Assembly: GCF_002631205.1 (NCBI RefSeq) | Contig: NZ_PDLO01000006.1 | Coordinates: forward strand, 1 to 64,000 | From: Neolewinella marina | GTDB lineage: Bacteria; Bacteroidota; Bacteroidia; Chitinophagales; Saprospiraceae | Reading direction: 5' to 3' | Length of the DNA stretch: 64,000 nucleotides | Part shown: positions 26,203 to 35,224 of the stretch, one piece after another | How positions within the stretch are numbered: the stretch's first letter is position 1 | How the letters are laid out: each line of letters starts with the position of its first letter | Position numbers and translations under genes: made by a program | Notes under the pieces: model-generated | What the model was told of the DNA's origin: nothing | The model's input: only the letters and a program-made list of their open reading frames with translations | The model's database searches: none

Positions 26203-26907
26203 TCAGATCAGTTTGAAGATGGTCCAGAGTATCTTGTGTCCGGCCAGCAGGGTGCCGCGTACCGTTCCCGACACCTTGGAAACCCCGATGCGGCGGCGGT
26301 AGCGGACGGGCACCTCGGTACACCGCATACCGGCCTTGGCGGCCCGTACCTGCATCTCCACCGTCCAGCCGAAGTCGGGATCCCGCATCCCCAGTTGGCG
26401 GAGTGCGGGGTAGCGGATGGCCCGGAACGGACCCAGGTCCGTAAACTCATAACCGTAAAACACCCGAATAAGATTCGTCGCCAGCCAGTTGCCGAACACC
26501 TGGGGGACGGTCATGCTACCGGATTCGGACTCGCCCCGCGCCCGCGAGCCGATCACCAGATCGTAGCCCTCCTGCAGGATGGGGGCGATCAGGGTGGGCA
26601 TTTCCTCGGGGTAGTCGCTGTGGTCGCCGTCAATGAACACCACGATGTCGGGCCACTCGTCGGCGGGCCGGTCGGCGATGCGGCGCATCCCCCTCAGGCA
26701 GGCGGAGCCATAGCCCGCCCGGCTCTCGTGGACGATAGTGGCACCCGCGGCCGCGCCCACCTCGGCGGTACGGTCGCTGCTGTTGTTGTCGCACACGATG
26801 ATGTCGCGCACCAGCGCGCGGGGGATGGCCTCCACGACCAGCCCGATGCTCGCCTCTTCGTTGTAGGCGGGAATGATGACGTCGATAACGGGGGTGGTGG
26901 CGGGCAA
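26203..26907 (-). CDS. family 2 glycosyltransferase (dolichyl-phosphate mannosyltransferase-like)
   Basis: 234 aa, no membrane helices seen. The N-terminal VIDVIIPAYNEEASIG and IVCDNNSSDRT bind the nucleotide sugar. DGDHSDYP supplies the DxD-like metal site. The FTDLGPFRAIRY segment and GWTVEMQVRAAKAG are typical of polyprenyl-phosphate sugar transferases. The only in-frame start before the domain is TTG at 26907, preceded 14 nt upstream by a TATCTTTGC box. It is followed directly by the membrane GT2 gene. It probably makes a lipid-linked sugar or modifies the same glycan, which is inference. Confidence 0.88.
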   Translation of the reverse strand: MPATTPVIDVIIPAYNEEASIGLVVEAIPRALVRDIIVCDNNSSDRTAEVGAAAGATIVHESRAGYGSACLRGMRRIADRPADEWPDIVVFIDGDHSDYPEEMPTLIAPILQEGYDLVIGSRARGESESGSMTVPQVFGNWLATNLIRVFYGYEFTDLGPFRAIRYPALRQLGMRDPDFGWTVEMQVRAAKAGMRCTEVPVRYRRRIGVSKVSGTVRGTLLAGHKILWTIFKLI

Positions 26908-26921
26908 ATTTGGGCTTTCGG

Positions 26922-26929
26922 CAAAGATA
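26922..26929 (-). promoter_or_regulatory. -7 promoter box for the GT2 pair
   Basis: TATCTTTG followed by C on the minus strand, an exact TAnnTTTG(C) match, 14 nt before the TTG start. It supports that start. Confidence 0.6.
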
Positions 26930-26954
26930 CGTTGCCCGCTACGCCCCGGATTGT

Positions 26955-27686
26955 TTAGCTCAGGCCGCCGTCCACGCTGATCACCTGTCCGGTGATGTAG
27001 CTGCTCAGGTCGGAGCCGAGGAAGATGCAGGCGTTGGCGATCTCCTCGGGCTTGCCGAAGCGCTTCAGGGGGATGTTGGAGAGGTAGTCCTCCCGTACCT
27101 TTTCCGGCAGCTCGTCGGTCATGTCGGTTTCGATGAAGCCGGGGGCGATCACGTTACAGCGCACGTTGCGGCTGCCCATTTCCTTGGCGATCGACTTGCT
27201 GAAGCCGATGATGCCGGCCTTGCTGGCCGCGTAGTTCGCCTGGCCGGCGTTGCCCTGGATGCCGACGATGCTCGACATGTTGATGATGCTGCCGCCGCCG
27301 CGCATCATGGTGCGCATGGCGTGCTTGGTCAGGTTGAAGACCGACTTGAGGTTGTTGTCCATGACCGTATCCCACTGCTCTTCGTTCATGCGCAGCATCA
27401 GGGTATCGCGGGTTACCCCGGCGTTGTTGATCAGGATGTGGAGGCCACCCATGTCGGCCACTACGGTCTTGATGAGTGCTTCGGCCTGGGCGTAGTCGGC
27501 GGCGTCGCTCTGGTAGGCTTTGACGTTTTCGCCGAGCTCCTCAACCAGGGCGTTGGCCGGGGCGGCGGAGCTGCGGTAGGTGAAGGCAACCCGCGCACCG
27601 GCGGCGGTAAGGGAACGAACCAGGGCGGCACCGATGCCGCGGGATCCTCCGGTGATGAGGGCTACTTTTCCGTCGAGTAAGCTCAT
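26955..27686 (-). CDS. fabG: 3-oxoacyl-[acyl-carrier-protein] reductase
   Basis: 243 aa classical short-chain dehydrogenase. It reduces 3-oxoacyl-ACP with NADPH in fatty acid elongation. It shows ALITGGSRGIGAAL (cofactor loop), LINNAGVTRDTLMLRM, INMSSIVGIQGNAGQANYAA with the catalytic Ser and Tyr-x3-Lys (YAASK), RCNVIAPGFIETDMT, and a C-terminal GQVISVDGGLS. These fit FabG well. No other fab gene is nearby. Confidence 0.93.
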   Translation of the reverse strand: MSLLDGKVALITGGSRGIGAALVRSLTAAGARVAFTYRSSAAPANALVEELGENVKAYQSDAADYAQAEALIKTVVADMGGLHILINNAGVTRDTLMLRMNEEQWDTVMDNNLKSVFNLTKHAMRTMMRGGGSIINMSSIVGIQGNAGQANYAASKAGIIGFSKSIAKEMGSRNVRCNVIAPGFIETDMTDELPEKVREDYLSNIPLKRFGKPEEIANACIFLGSDLSSYITGQVISVDGGLS

Positions 27687-27712
27687 GGGGCGTATCTTTT
27701 TTTGGTGGCCGC

Positions 27713-27720
27713 CAAAGGTA
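27713..27720 (-). promoter_or_regulatory. -7 promoter box for fabG
   Basis: TACCTTTG on the minus strand, an exact TAnnTTTG match, 26 nt before the fabG ATG. Confidence 0.6.
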
Positions 27721-27775
27721 GGGTAAACTTAAACTCCCGCCCCGGCCTTTTAGTAGCTCACCAACCACTGCAGCC

Positions 27776-28087
27776 ATGTTCGGAGATATGATGAAGCAAA
27801 TGGAAGAGATGCAGGCCAAGATGCAGGAGCAGCTGGCCCAGCAGACCTTCGAAGCCGAGGCCGGCGGCGGCGCGGTGCGCGTTACCTGCGACGGCACCCG
27901 TACGATCCAGAACGTGAGCATCGACCCCGAGCAGGTCGACCCCTCCGACCTGGAAGCCCTGGAGGACCTGCTGGTAGTAGCCACCAACCGCGCCCTGGAG
28001 CAGGCGGCCGCCTACGAGGCCAAGCAGGCCGGCGGCATGATGGACAACATGCTCCCCGGGGGGCTCGGCAGCCTTCTTGGCGGATAA
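27776..28087 (+). CDS. YbaB/EbfC family nucleoid-associated protein
   Basis: 103 aa. It shows the family pattern: an N-terminal helix rich in Met/Gln (MMKQMEEMQAKMQEQLAQQ), the beta core EAGGGAVRVTCDGTRTIQNVSIDPE, a long helix (EDLLVVATNRALEQAAAY) and a Gly/Met-rich tail. These proteins dimerise and bind DNA. In other bacteria the gene usually sits beside dnaX and recR, which are not here. It precedes the antiporter gene by 37 bp and could be cotranscribed with it. Confidence 0.93.
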   Translation: MFGDMMKQMEEMQAKMQEQLAQQTFEAEAGGGAVRVTCDGTRTIQNVSIDPEQVDPSDLEALEDLLVVATNRALEQAAAYEAKQAGGMMDNMLPGGLGSLLGG

Positions 28088-28124
28088 GTCTTACTTTTCA
28101 GGGCCAAAGGCCAGTTGATTTTTT

Positions 28125-30020
28125 ATGGAAGAACTTGCGGGGATCATCATACTCGGAATTTTCGCCCAGTGGCTTGCCTGGCGCGTAAAGATTCCCGCGA
28201 TCCTGCCACTCATCGTTATCGGTCTGCTGGTGGGGCCCCTTTCTACGCTCTTTACCGCCGACGGCAGCAAGCTCATCAGCCCCATCTTCGAAGTGGCGGG
28301 GGAAGACGCGGTGGGCCGTGGCCTCTTTCCGGGGGAGTCGCTGTTCTACTTCGTCAGCCTGGCCATCGGGGTCATCCTCTTTGAAGGGGGACTTACGCTG
28401 CAGTTCCGCGAGGTAAGGGAAACCCAGCGGTCCATCCTCCGGCTCATTTCCGTGGGCAGCCTCATCACCTTCGTTGGCGCGGGGTTGGCGGCCCACTACA
28501 TCATGGACCTGGGCTGGAGCATCAGCTTCCTCTTTGCCGCCCTGATCATCGTGACGGGCCCTACCGTCATCGCGCCCATCCTGCAGAACATACCGCTGAA
28601 CCGCAACGTCAGCACCGTGCTGAAGTGGGAGGGCATCCTCATCGACCCCCTGGGCGCCCTGGTGGCCGTACTGGTCTTCGAGTTCATCAGTTCCACCGAC
28701 CACGGCTTCGGCTTTACCACCGAGGCGCTGCGCACCTTCGTGCAGATCGTGATCTACGGCGGCACCCTCGGCTTCCTGGCGGGCTACGGCCTGTTCCACA
28801 TCATCAAGCGGGAGCTGGTACCCCACTACCTGCTCAACGTCTTCATCCTGGCCTACGTGCTGTTCATTTTCGTGCTCAGCGACCAGCTGGCCCACGAGTC
28901 GGGACTGCTCGCCGTGGTGGTGATGGGCCTGGTGCTGGCCAACAAGGACGTGCCCCGCATCAAGGAAATCCTTTCGTTCAAAGAGTCGCTGAGCGTACTG
29001 CTCATCTCCATCCTCTTCATCCTGCTGGCGGCCAATATGAACATGGCGGAGTTGCGGCTGCTCACCGAAGACTGGCGCCCCCTGGCCCTTTTCGGCTGCG
29101 TGATCCTGGTGCTGCGCCCCCTGAGCGTGTTTATCAGTACGGCCCGCGGCAACCTGAGCACCAACGAAAAGCTCTTCATCAGCTGGGTAGGGCCCCGCGG
29201 CATCGTGGCGGCGGGTATCGCTTCCCTGTTCGGCCTGAAGCTGGCCGCCGACGGGGTGCCCGGCGCGGAGTACATCACCCCCCTGGTCTTCATGATCGTG
29301 CTGGGCACCGTACTCATCAACGCCACCACCGCCCGCCTGGTGGCCCGACTGCTGAACGTCATCCAGGACACCTCCAGCGGGGTGCTGGTACTCGGTGCCA
29401 ATGACTTCGCCATCACCATCAGTGAATACCTGAAGGAGCAGGGGCGGGAGGTCTTCCTCGTCGACAGCAACAGCAGCAACATCCGCCGGGCCCGGGAGAA
29501 GGGGCTGCGCGGCATCGTCGGGAACATCTATAACTCCGACCTGAGCGACGAGTACGACCTGCTCGACGTGGGCTATATGCTGGCCCTTACCGGCAGCAAC
29601 GACGTGAACGACTACGCCATCCACCGTTACGAGGACATCTTCGGTGAGCGGGGTGCCTACCGCCTCATCACCGCCGACGAGATGAAGGAATCCGGGGCCA
29701 CGGCCGAAGACGAGCACATCTTCAGCCACACCGACGACTTCATCAACCTCAGCGAAGCCCACCGGGAGTCCGCTGTCATCCACGAGCACAAGCTCTACAG
29801 CCAGCGGGAGCTACTGGACCTGCTGCTCATCGCCGCGGAGGAGAAGTACTCCATCCCCCTCTTCATCAAGGCCCCGGACGGCGGGCTCACCGTCATTCCC
29901 TACGACCCGGAAACCCTCGACGTGGACGACGGGGAATACCACCTCGTTTACCTTGGCGTGAAGCTTCCGGATGTAAAATCGAGCCGCCCCCGCGTAACGG
30001 AAGAGCAGGGCAAGTTATAA
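28125..30020 (+). CDS. CPA1-type cation:proton antiporter with C-terminal TrkA-N/RCK domain (copy 1)
   Basis: 631 aa inner-membrane transporter. About 12 hydrophobic helices fill residues 1-410, including the landmarks LFEGGLTL, IVTGPTVIAPIL and EGILIDPLGALVAV. A cytosolic Rossmann domain (VLVLGANDFAITIS, ~residues 418-530) typical of TrkA-N/RCK regulatory domains follows, then a C-terminal TrkA-C-like part. It probably exchanges Na+ or K+ for H+ and is gated by a nucleotide. A paralogue with the same architecture lies at 53444-55309. The family is assigned from architecture; ion specificity cannot be read. Confidence 0.9.
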   Translation: MEELAGIIILGIFAQWLAWRVKIPAILPLIVIGLLVGPLSTLFTADGSKLISPIFEVAGEDAVGRGLFPGESLFYFVSLAIGVILFEGGLTLQFREVRETQRSILRLISVGSLITFVGAGLAAHYIMDLGWSISFLFAALIIVTGPTVIAPILQNIPLNRNVSTVLKWEGILIDPLGALVAVLVFEFISSTDHGFGFTTEALRTFVQIVIYGGTLGFLAGYGLFHIIKRELVPHYLLNVFILAYVLFIFVLSDQLAHESGLLAVVVMGLVLANKDVPRIKEILSFKESLSVLLISILFILLAANMNMAELRLLTEDWRPLALFGCVILVLRPLSVFISTARGNLSTNEKLFISWVGPRGIVAAGIASLFGLKLAADGVPGAEYITPLVFMIVLGTVLINATTARLVARLLNVIQDTSSGVLVLGANDFAITISEYLKEQGREVFLVDSNSSNIRRAREKGLRGIVGNIYNSDLSDEYDLLDVGYMLALTGSNDVNDYAIHRYEDIFGERGAYRLITADEMKESGATAEDEHIFSHTDDFINLSEAHRESAVIHEHKLYSQRELLDLLLIAAEEKYSIPLFIKAPDGGLTVIPYDPETLDVDDGEYHLVYLGVKLPDVKSSRPRVTEEQGKL

Positions 30021-30129
30021 ATCAGTATCTTCGTTATTTAAGTTTTTGAAGAACCGCCGCCCGGAAGCACCAAACCAACTCCGGCCGCCGTTCCTGGATT
30101 ACCTAGTACCTATTCTGGAGTTTAGCCTT

Positions 30130-30549
30130 ATGCAATACCTACTCATGTTAGTCCTTATGGGCTGCGCCTCGGTGTCTTTTGCACAAGACCCCGCGGACAT
30201 CTTCCATAAGACGGTCGACGTGGACAACGTCAACCGCATCTCCTTCGACGTCTATCCGAAGGACCAGGTCGAGTTTCGATCCTGGCCCGGAGACGACCTC
30301 CTCATCGAGACCACCGTGCAGATCAAGAATGTCAAACAGGACATTCTCGACTTCTACATGCGCCAAAAGCGGTACGTCCTCAAGCCCCAGGTCACCGGCG
30401 ACCAGATGCAACTGGTCAGCTACGACAAGAACCGTCGCGTGGTCAAGGGCACCGAAGGCAGCGCCTTCGAGGAAGTGGTGATCGTCGTCTACCTGCCCGA
30501 AGACTTCTCTCCGGCCGGTAACCGGCAGTACACCCGCGTCAGCCGTTGA
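30130..30549 (+). CDS. small secreted protein, unrecognised
   Basis: 139 aa. The ATG at 30130 yields a signal peptide (LLMLVLMGCASVSFAQ). The mature part (IFHKTVDVDNVNRISFDVYP, EFRSWPGDDLLIETTVQI, EEVVIVVYLPEDF) looks beta-rich. The pattern of short strands of the type 'sWpGddllIet' recalls DUF4097-like putative adhesin domains, without a firm match. It starts 109 bp after the antiporter gene and ends 34 bp before the FAD-protein gene. Confidence 0.7.
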   Translation: MQYLLMLVLMGCASVSFAQDPADIFHKTVDVDNVNRISFDVYPKDQVEFRSWPGDDLLIETTVQIKNVKQDILDFYMRQKRYVLKPQVTGDQMQLVSYDKNRRVVKGTEGSAFEEVVIVVYLPEDFSPAGNRQYTRVSR

Positions 30550-30569
30550 ACGGGGCCGGCGGGAGTGCG

Positions 30570-30577
30570 TAACTTTG
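30570..30577 (+). promoter_or_regulatory. -7 promoter box abutting the 30584 gene
   Basis: TAACTTTG followed by C, an exact TAnnTTTG(C) match. Only 6 nt separate it from the ATG, predicting a leaderless or near-leaderless transcript. Confidence 0.65.
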
Positions 30578-30583
30578 CCCTCC

Positions 30584-32155
30584 ATGCCGACCACCATAGA
30601 AATCAAGCTACCCCCCGCCGAACTGCAGAACGCAGCCGCCCTGCGCCGTGCGGTGAGCCGGCAGGGTAAGATCCCCGAAGCGGACATTGCCGACGTCACC
30701 GTCAACCGCCGCAGCATCGACGCCCGTGGGGCCAACCCCGTGTACCGCCTGCGCGTGGACGTCTGGCGCTCCGGCGAGGAGATCGCCCCGGAGTCCCCCC
30801 CGGATTTTAACCTCCGCGACGTGGCCGAGGCACCCCCCGTAGCCATCGTAGGCTGCGGCCCCGCTGGCATGTTCGCCGCCCTGGAACTGATCGAACTGGG
30901 CCTGCGCCCCATCATTCTGGAGCGCGGACTGGACGTGCGGCAGCGCCGCCGCAGCCTGCGGGCCATCCAGCAGGACGGCACGGTGGACCCCGACAGCAAC
31001 TACTGCTTCGGCGAGGGCGGGGCGGGAACCTATAGCGACGGCAAGCTCTACACCCGCAGCCTGAAGCGGGGCAACTACCTGAAAGCCCTGCAGGCCCTGG
31101 TGGCCCACGGCGCCCAGGAAAACATCCTGATCGACGCACATCCCCACATCGGCTCCAACAAGCTGCCGGGAGTGGTAGCCAATATGCGGCAGACCATCCT
31201 CGACCACGGCGGTGAGATTCGCTTCGGCCACCGCGTGGACGACCTGGAATTCACCGACGACGTGCAGGCCCTGATCGTCACCGGGGCCGACGGACAGTCC
31301 TACCGCCTCACCGCCGCGGCCTACATCCTGGCCACCGGCCATTCGGCCCGCGACATCTACGCCCTGCTGCACCGCCGCGGCCTGCAACTGGAGGCCAAGC
31401 CCTTTGCCCTCGGCGTACGCATCGAACACCCCCAGCCACTGATCGACCGGATCCAGTACGGGCAGGAGCAGCGGGAGGAAAACCTGCCGGCCAGCAGCTA
31501 TAAACTGGTGACCCAGGTGCGCGACCGGGGGGTATTCAGCTTCTGTATGTGCCCGGGCGGACTGGTGGTGCCCGCGGCCACCGCCCCCGGCGAGATCGTG
31601 GTCAACGGCATGAGCCTCTCCCGCCGCGACAGCCCCTTCGCCAACTCCGGCACGGTGGTGGCCGTGGAACTGGAAGACCTGGCGCCCTTTGCCGACCACG
31701 GCGTGTTCGCCGGCCTGGCCCTGCAGCAGTCGGTCGAACGGGCCATGTTCGATAGCGGCGACGGCAGCCAGCGGGCCCCGGCCCAGCGGCTGACCGACTT
31801 CGTGAAGGGGCGCCTCTCCCGCGACCTGTCCGACACCAGCTACATCCCCGGGCTGCACTCCGCCCCCCTCCACCACCTCCTCCCCGCCTGCATCTACCAG
31901 CGGTTGCAGGAGGGCGTGCAGGCCTTCGGCCGGAAAATGCGGGGCTACTACACCGAAGAGGCCAACGTGATCGGGACCGAGAGCCGGACTTCCTCCCCCG
32001 TACGCATCCCCCGCGACCGGCAGACCTACCAGCATCCCCAGGCGGCTTCCCTCTTTCCTTGCGGAGAGGGGGCGGGCTTCGCCGGCGGTATCCTCAGCGC
32101 GGCGATGGACGGGCAGAACGTAGCCCGCGCCGTGGCCGCAAAGGTGAAGTCGTAG
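30584..32155 (+). CDS. NAD(P)/FAD-dependent oxidoreductase, COG2509 type
   Basis: 523 aa. An N-terminal ~80-residue ferredoxin-like domain is followed by a Rossmann FAD motif, VAIVGCGPAGMFAALE (GCGPAG at 90-95). Further landmarks are FGEGGAGTYSDGKLYTR, YILATGHSARDIY, FSFCMCPGGLVVPA, and a C-terminal LFPCGEGAGFAGGILSAAMDG that closes the FAD site. These identify the uncharacterised FAD-dependent dehydrogenase family COG2509, whose substrate is unknown. The ATG at 30584 fits the promoter box spacing. Its TAG stop overlaps the GTG start of the next gene by one base. Confidence 0.85.
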   Translation: MPTTIEIKLPPAELQNAAALRRAVSRQGKIPEADIADVTVNRRSIDARGANPVYRLRVDVWRSGEEIAPESPPDFNLRDVAEAPPVAIVGCGPAGMFAALELIELGLRPIILERGLDVRQRRRSLRAIQQDGTVDPDSNYCFGEGGAGTYSDGKLYTRSLKRGNYLKALQALVAHGAQENILIDAHPHIGSNKLPGVVANMRQTILDHGGEIRFGHRVDDLEFTDDVQALIVTGADGQSYRLTAAAYILATGHSARDIYALLHRRGLQLEAKPFALGVRIEHPQPLIDRIQYGQEQREENLPASSYKLVTQVRDRGVFSFCMCPGGLVVPAATAPGEIVVNGMSLSRRDSPFANSGTVVAVELEDLAPFADHGVFAGLALQQSVERAMFDSGDGSQRAPAQRLTDFVKGRLSRDLSDTSYIPGLHSAPLHHLLPACIYQRLQEGVQAFGRKMRGYYTEEANVIGTESRTSSPVRIPRDRQTYQHPQAASLFPCGEGAGFAGGILSAAMDGQNVARAVAAKVKS

Positions 32156-33489
32156 TGCGGCGGGCAGCCCGGCTGGGCGGTGCGCTGCTGCTGACGCTGG
32201 GCGTTGCCTACCTGGGGTTTGGGGTGGACCGCACCGACTTCTGGTCGCTCTTCACCGCTTTCACGGTGGCCTTCGCCGGTTACCTGCTCATCATTCGCTA
32301 CGGAGATGGCCACGGAATACGACGCTGGGTTGCCCTGGGCATACTGCTGCGGGTCGCTCTGCTCTTCGCCTTTCCCCGGCTGAGCGACGACGTCTATCGC
32401 TTCATCTGGGATGGCCACCTGATCCTGGCCGGGGAAAACCCTTTCGCTCACCCCCCGGTCCACTACGGGGAGGGAGAAGTGCCGGGAGCGGACGGGGCCC
32501 TGCTGCAGCGGCTCAATTCTCCGGAATACCACTCAATCTATCCGCCGGTAGCCCAGGCGGTGTTTACCGTGGCTGCCTGGGTAAGTCCCGGCAGCTGGTA
32601 CGGGGCGGCGGTGGTCATGAAGGTGTTTCTGCTGCTGGCCGAGCTGGGCACCCTGTGGCTGTTGCTGCGGCTACTGGGAAGTTTCGGGCTGCCCCGTTCA
32701 CGCCTCTTGTTGTACTGGCTCAACCCCCTGATCCTGGTCGAGATCGTGGGCAACCTCCACTTCGAGGGCCTCATGCTGGGTTTCCTGCTGCTTTCGCTGT
32801 ACGCCCTTACGCGGAGCCGGTACGGCGCGGCCGCGGGTGCCATGGCCCTGTCAATCGCCAGCAAACTCCTGCCCCTCATGCTGCTCCCCTTTCTGCTGCG
32901 GCGCCTTTGGGGGCGGTCGTTCTGGGTGTTTTTCCTGACGGTGGGGGCGGTTACGCTGGCCCTTTTCCTGCCTTTACTGCTCGGCAGCGGGTTCCTAAGC
33001 GGGTTTGGCAACAGCCTGGACCTTTACTTCCGCAAGTTTGAATTCAACGCCAGCCTGTACTACCTGCTGCGCAGCTACGGATTCTACGAGGTGGGGTACA
33101 ACCAGATCGCCCGCTTCGGACCCCTGCTGGCCCGGGTAGCGGCCCTCACTATCCTGCTGGTTGCCCTAGCCGACCGGCGTACGGACTGGCGCTCCCTGCC
33201 GGGGTCGTGGCTGGGAGCCTTCATGATCTACCTGCTCTGCGCCACCACCGTCCACCCCTGGTACCTGGCCGCCCCGATCGTACTGAGCTGTTTTACGCCC
33301 TGGCGATTTCCGTTGTTGTGGTCTTACCTGATTATGCTAACTTACACCAGTTACACCACCGTCCCCTACCGGGAAAACCTCTGGCTGGTGGGGGTGGAGT
33401 ACCTGCTGGTGGCTGCCTTCTTCCTCTTAGAGAGGAGGTGGCACCAAAAAGAAAGGCCCGCGCGAGTATCGCACGGGCCCCGATTGTAG
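32155..33489 (+). CDS. integral membrane glycosyltransferase-like protein (GT-C fold, GT87/mannosyltransferase-like)
   Basis: 444 aa. GTG start overlapping the TAG of the preceding gene (TAGTG). Ten or more hydrophobic helices are seen. The first loop carries RLSDDVYRFIWDGHL with a DD pair, then GENPFAHPP and YHSIYPPVAQAVF, the pattern of polyprenyl-phosphate-dependent GT-C enzymes. A later loop has NPLILVEIVGNLHFEGLML, then IASKLLPLMLLPF. The donor and product are unknown. The 3' end (last ~10 codons) lies inside a hairpin. Confidence 0.82.
   Translation: MRRAARLGGALLLTLGVAYLGFGVDRTDFWSLFTAFTVAFAGYLLIIRYGDGHGIRRWVALGILLRVALLFAFPRLSDDVYRFIWDGHLILAGENPFAHPPVHYGEGEVPGADGALLQRLNSPEYHSIYPPVAQAVFTVAAWVSPGSWYGAAVVMKVFLLLAELGTLWLLLRLLGSFGLPRSRLLLYWLNPLILVEIVGNLHFEGLMLGFLLLSLYALTRSRYGAAAGAMALSIASKLLPLMLLPFLLRRLWGRSFWVFFLTVGAVTLALFLPLLLGSGFLSGFGNSLDLYFRKFEFNASLYYLLRSYGFYEVGYNQIARFGPLLARVAALTILLVALADRRTDWRSLPGSWLGAFMIYLLCATTVHPWYLAAPIVLSCFTPWRFPLLWSYLIMLTYTSYTTVPYRENLWLVGVEYLLVAAFFLLERRWHQKERPARVSHGPRL
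33446..33479 (-). terminator. hairpin overlapping the 3' end of the GT-C gene
   Basis: Arms GGCCCGCGC (33455-33463) and GCACGGGCC (33471-33479) pair with one mismatch. Read on the minus strand the hairpin is followed by TTTCTTTTT, a terminator arrangement for transcripts from the converging CCA-adding enzyme gene. It lies within the last codons of the plus-strand gene. Confidence 0.5.
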
Positions 33490-33687
33490 CTTTCAGACTA
33501 CCGGAATAACTGGAATTTAGTGCGCCAAATGCGCAAGGGATATAGTACAAACCTTCAAAACGCGGCGGTGGGAAAACCAACAATCCCAGGCGCCAAATAA
33601 GTGAACACGCTTTTTGGAAAAACTCGAGGGCGATGTTGCACCATCTCCTCGATATGACAAAGATAGGCGGGGGGGGAGGGGGTAGAC

Positions 33688-33707
33688 CACCCCACGATCG
33701 TGGGGTG
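33688..33707. repeat. perfect 20-bp palindrome
   Basis: CACCCCACGATCGTGGGGTG is fully self-complementary with no loop. It lies in the 255-bp gap between the two converging genes, 37 bp past the stop of the nucleotidyltransferase gene. There is no T tract after it on either strand, so a protein-binding site is as likely as a terminator. Nothing else was seen in 33490-33744. Confidence 0.7.
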
Positions 33708-33744
33708 CGGCAAAGAATTATTGTTAAAATTTCGTTGGGGCGTA

Positions 33745-35163
33745 CTACTCCCTGACGGGCTGCAGCGACATTCCGGCGGCTACCTCGAGCATTTTGGCGT
33801 AGGCGGCTTCGTATTCGTTGGGAATGTCGCCGTCCAGGATTGCTTCGCGGACGCTGTCCTTGATGGCCCCTACTTCCCGGCTGGGGGGGATGCCGAAGGT
33901 TTCCATGATGAGCTCGCCCGAGATGGGGGGCTGCCAGTTGCGCAGGTGGTCCTTTTCCTCGATCTCCCGCATGCGCTCGCGCAGCTGCTCGTAGTTTTCG
34001 AGGTAGCGCTGCACCTTTTTGGCATTCTTGCTGGTGATGTCGCTTTCGCAGAGGGTCATCAGGTCCTCGATGTCCTCGGCGGCGTCGAAGAGGATGCGGC
34101 GCACGGCCGAATCACTGATCTCTTCCTGGGTCAGGGAGATGGGCCGCTGGTGGAGGGCCACCAGTTTCTGTACGTACTTCAGCCGGTCGTTCGGCAGCCG
34201 CAGGCGTCGGAAGATTTTGGGCACCATGCGCTCGCCGACCGCGTCGTGGGCGTGGAAGGTCCAGCCCGCCTCGGGTTCCCAGCGCTTGGTGCGGGCCTTG
34301 CCGATGTCGTGCAGCAGGGCTGCCCACCGCAGCCAGAGGTCGTCGCTGCGTTCGGCCAGGTTGTCGACCACCTTGGTGGTGTGGATGAAGTTGTCCTTGT
34401 GCTTGCGGCCGTTGCGGCTTTCGACTCCGCGCAGGGCGGCGAGTTCGGGCAGGATGTAGGGGAGCAGCCCGCTTTCGTCGAGCAGCCGCAGGCCGATGCT
34501 CGGTTTGGCGGTCAGGAGAATCTTGTTCAGTTCGGTGGCGATGCGCTCCCAGCTGATGATCTTGATCCGCTCGCGGTTTTCCTTGATGGCGCGGAAGGTG
34601 ACCGGGTCGATCCGGAAGCCCAGCTGGTTGGAGAAGCGGATGGCCCGCAGCATCCGCAGGGGGTCGTCGCTGAAGGTCTTGCCCGGCTCCAGGGGGGTGA
34701 CGATCCGCTTCGCTTCCAGGTCTTCCAGCCCGTTGAAGGGATCAATGATGCTGCCGTAGTCGTGGTCGTTCAGGCTGATCGCCAGGGCGTTGATGGTGAA
34801 GTCGCGGCGGTTCTGGTCGTCGGTCAGGGTACCGGATTCGACGGTGGGCTTGCGGCTGTCGGAGCGGTAGCTCTCCTTGCGCGCGCCTACGAACTCGATC
34901 TCCATGTCGTGGTGCTTCAGGGCGGCGGTACCGAAGCGCTTATATACGGTTACGCGGCTGCGGGGGTGAAGATTGTCGGCTACCCGACGAGCCAGTTCAA
35001 TACCGCTGCCCACGCAGACGATGTCGAGGTCCTTGCTGGGGCGGCCCAGCAGGCGGTCGCGCACGTAGCCGCCCACCACGTAAGTGGGGAAGCCCAGGGC
35101 CGCGGCGGCCTGCCCGATCACTTCAAAAATCTTGCGTTCGTCTTCCCGGATCTGAAATATCAT
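33745..35163 (-). CDS. cca: CCA-adding tRNA nucleotidyltransferase / poly(A) polymerase family with HD domain
   Basis: 472 aa. Class-II nucleotidyltransferase head with VVGGYVRDRLLGRPSKDLDIVCVG (metal-binding DLD at 45-47), RRDFTINALAISL and DDPLRMLRAIRFSNQLGF. Then come the neck domain and an HD-type domain (FIHTTKVVDNL, WAALLHDIGKARTKRW). It builds or repairs the 3' CCA of tRNAs; a poly(A) polymerase role cannot be excluded from sequence. The start at 35163 is preferred over upstream in-frame codons. A near-consensus box, TATCTTCGC (one mismatch), lies 8 nt upstream at 35171-35179. Confidence 0.93.
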   Translation of the reverse strand: MIFQIREDERKIFEVIGQAAAALGFPTYVVGGYVRDRLLGRPSKDLDIVCVGSGIELARRVADNLHPRSRVTVYKRFGTAALKHHDMEIEFVGARKESYRSDSRKPTVESGTLTDDQNRRDFTINALAISLNDHDYGSIIDPFNGLEDLEAKRIVTPLEPGKTFSDDPLRMLRAIRFSNQLGFRIDPVTFRAIKENRERIKIISWERIATELNKILLTAKPSIGLRLLDESGLLPYILPELAALRGVESRNGRKHKDNFIHTTKVVDNLAERSDDLWLRWAALLHDIGKARTKRWEPEAGWTFHAHDAVGERMVPKIFRRLRLPNDRLKYVQKLVALHQRPISLTQEEISDSAVRRILFDAAEDIEDLMTLCESDITSKNAKKVQRYLENYEQLRERMREIEEKDHLRNWQPPISGELIMETFGIPPSREVGAIKDSVREAILDGDIPNEYEAAYAKMLEVAAGMSLQPVRE

Positions 35164-35224
35164 ATCGGCCGCGAAGATAAGACTTAACACCAGTCCACTA
35201 TAAGTAGACTGCTCCCGCCTACCT

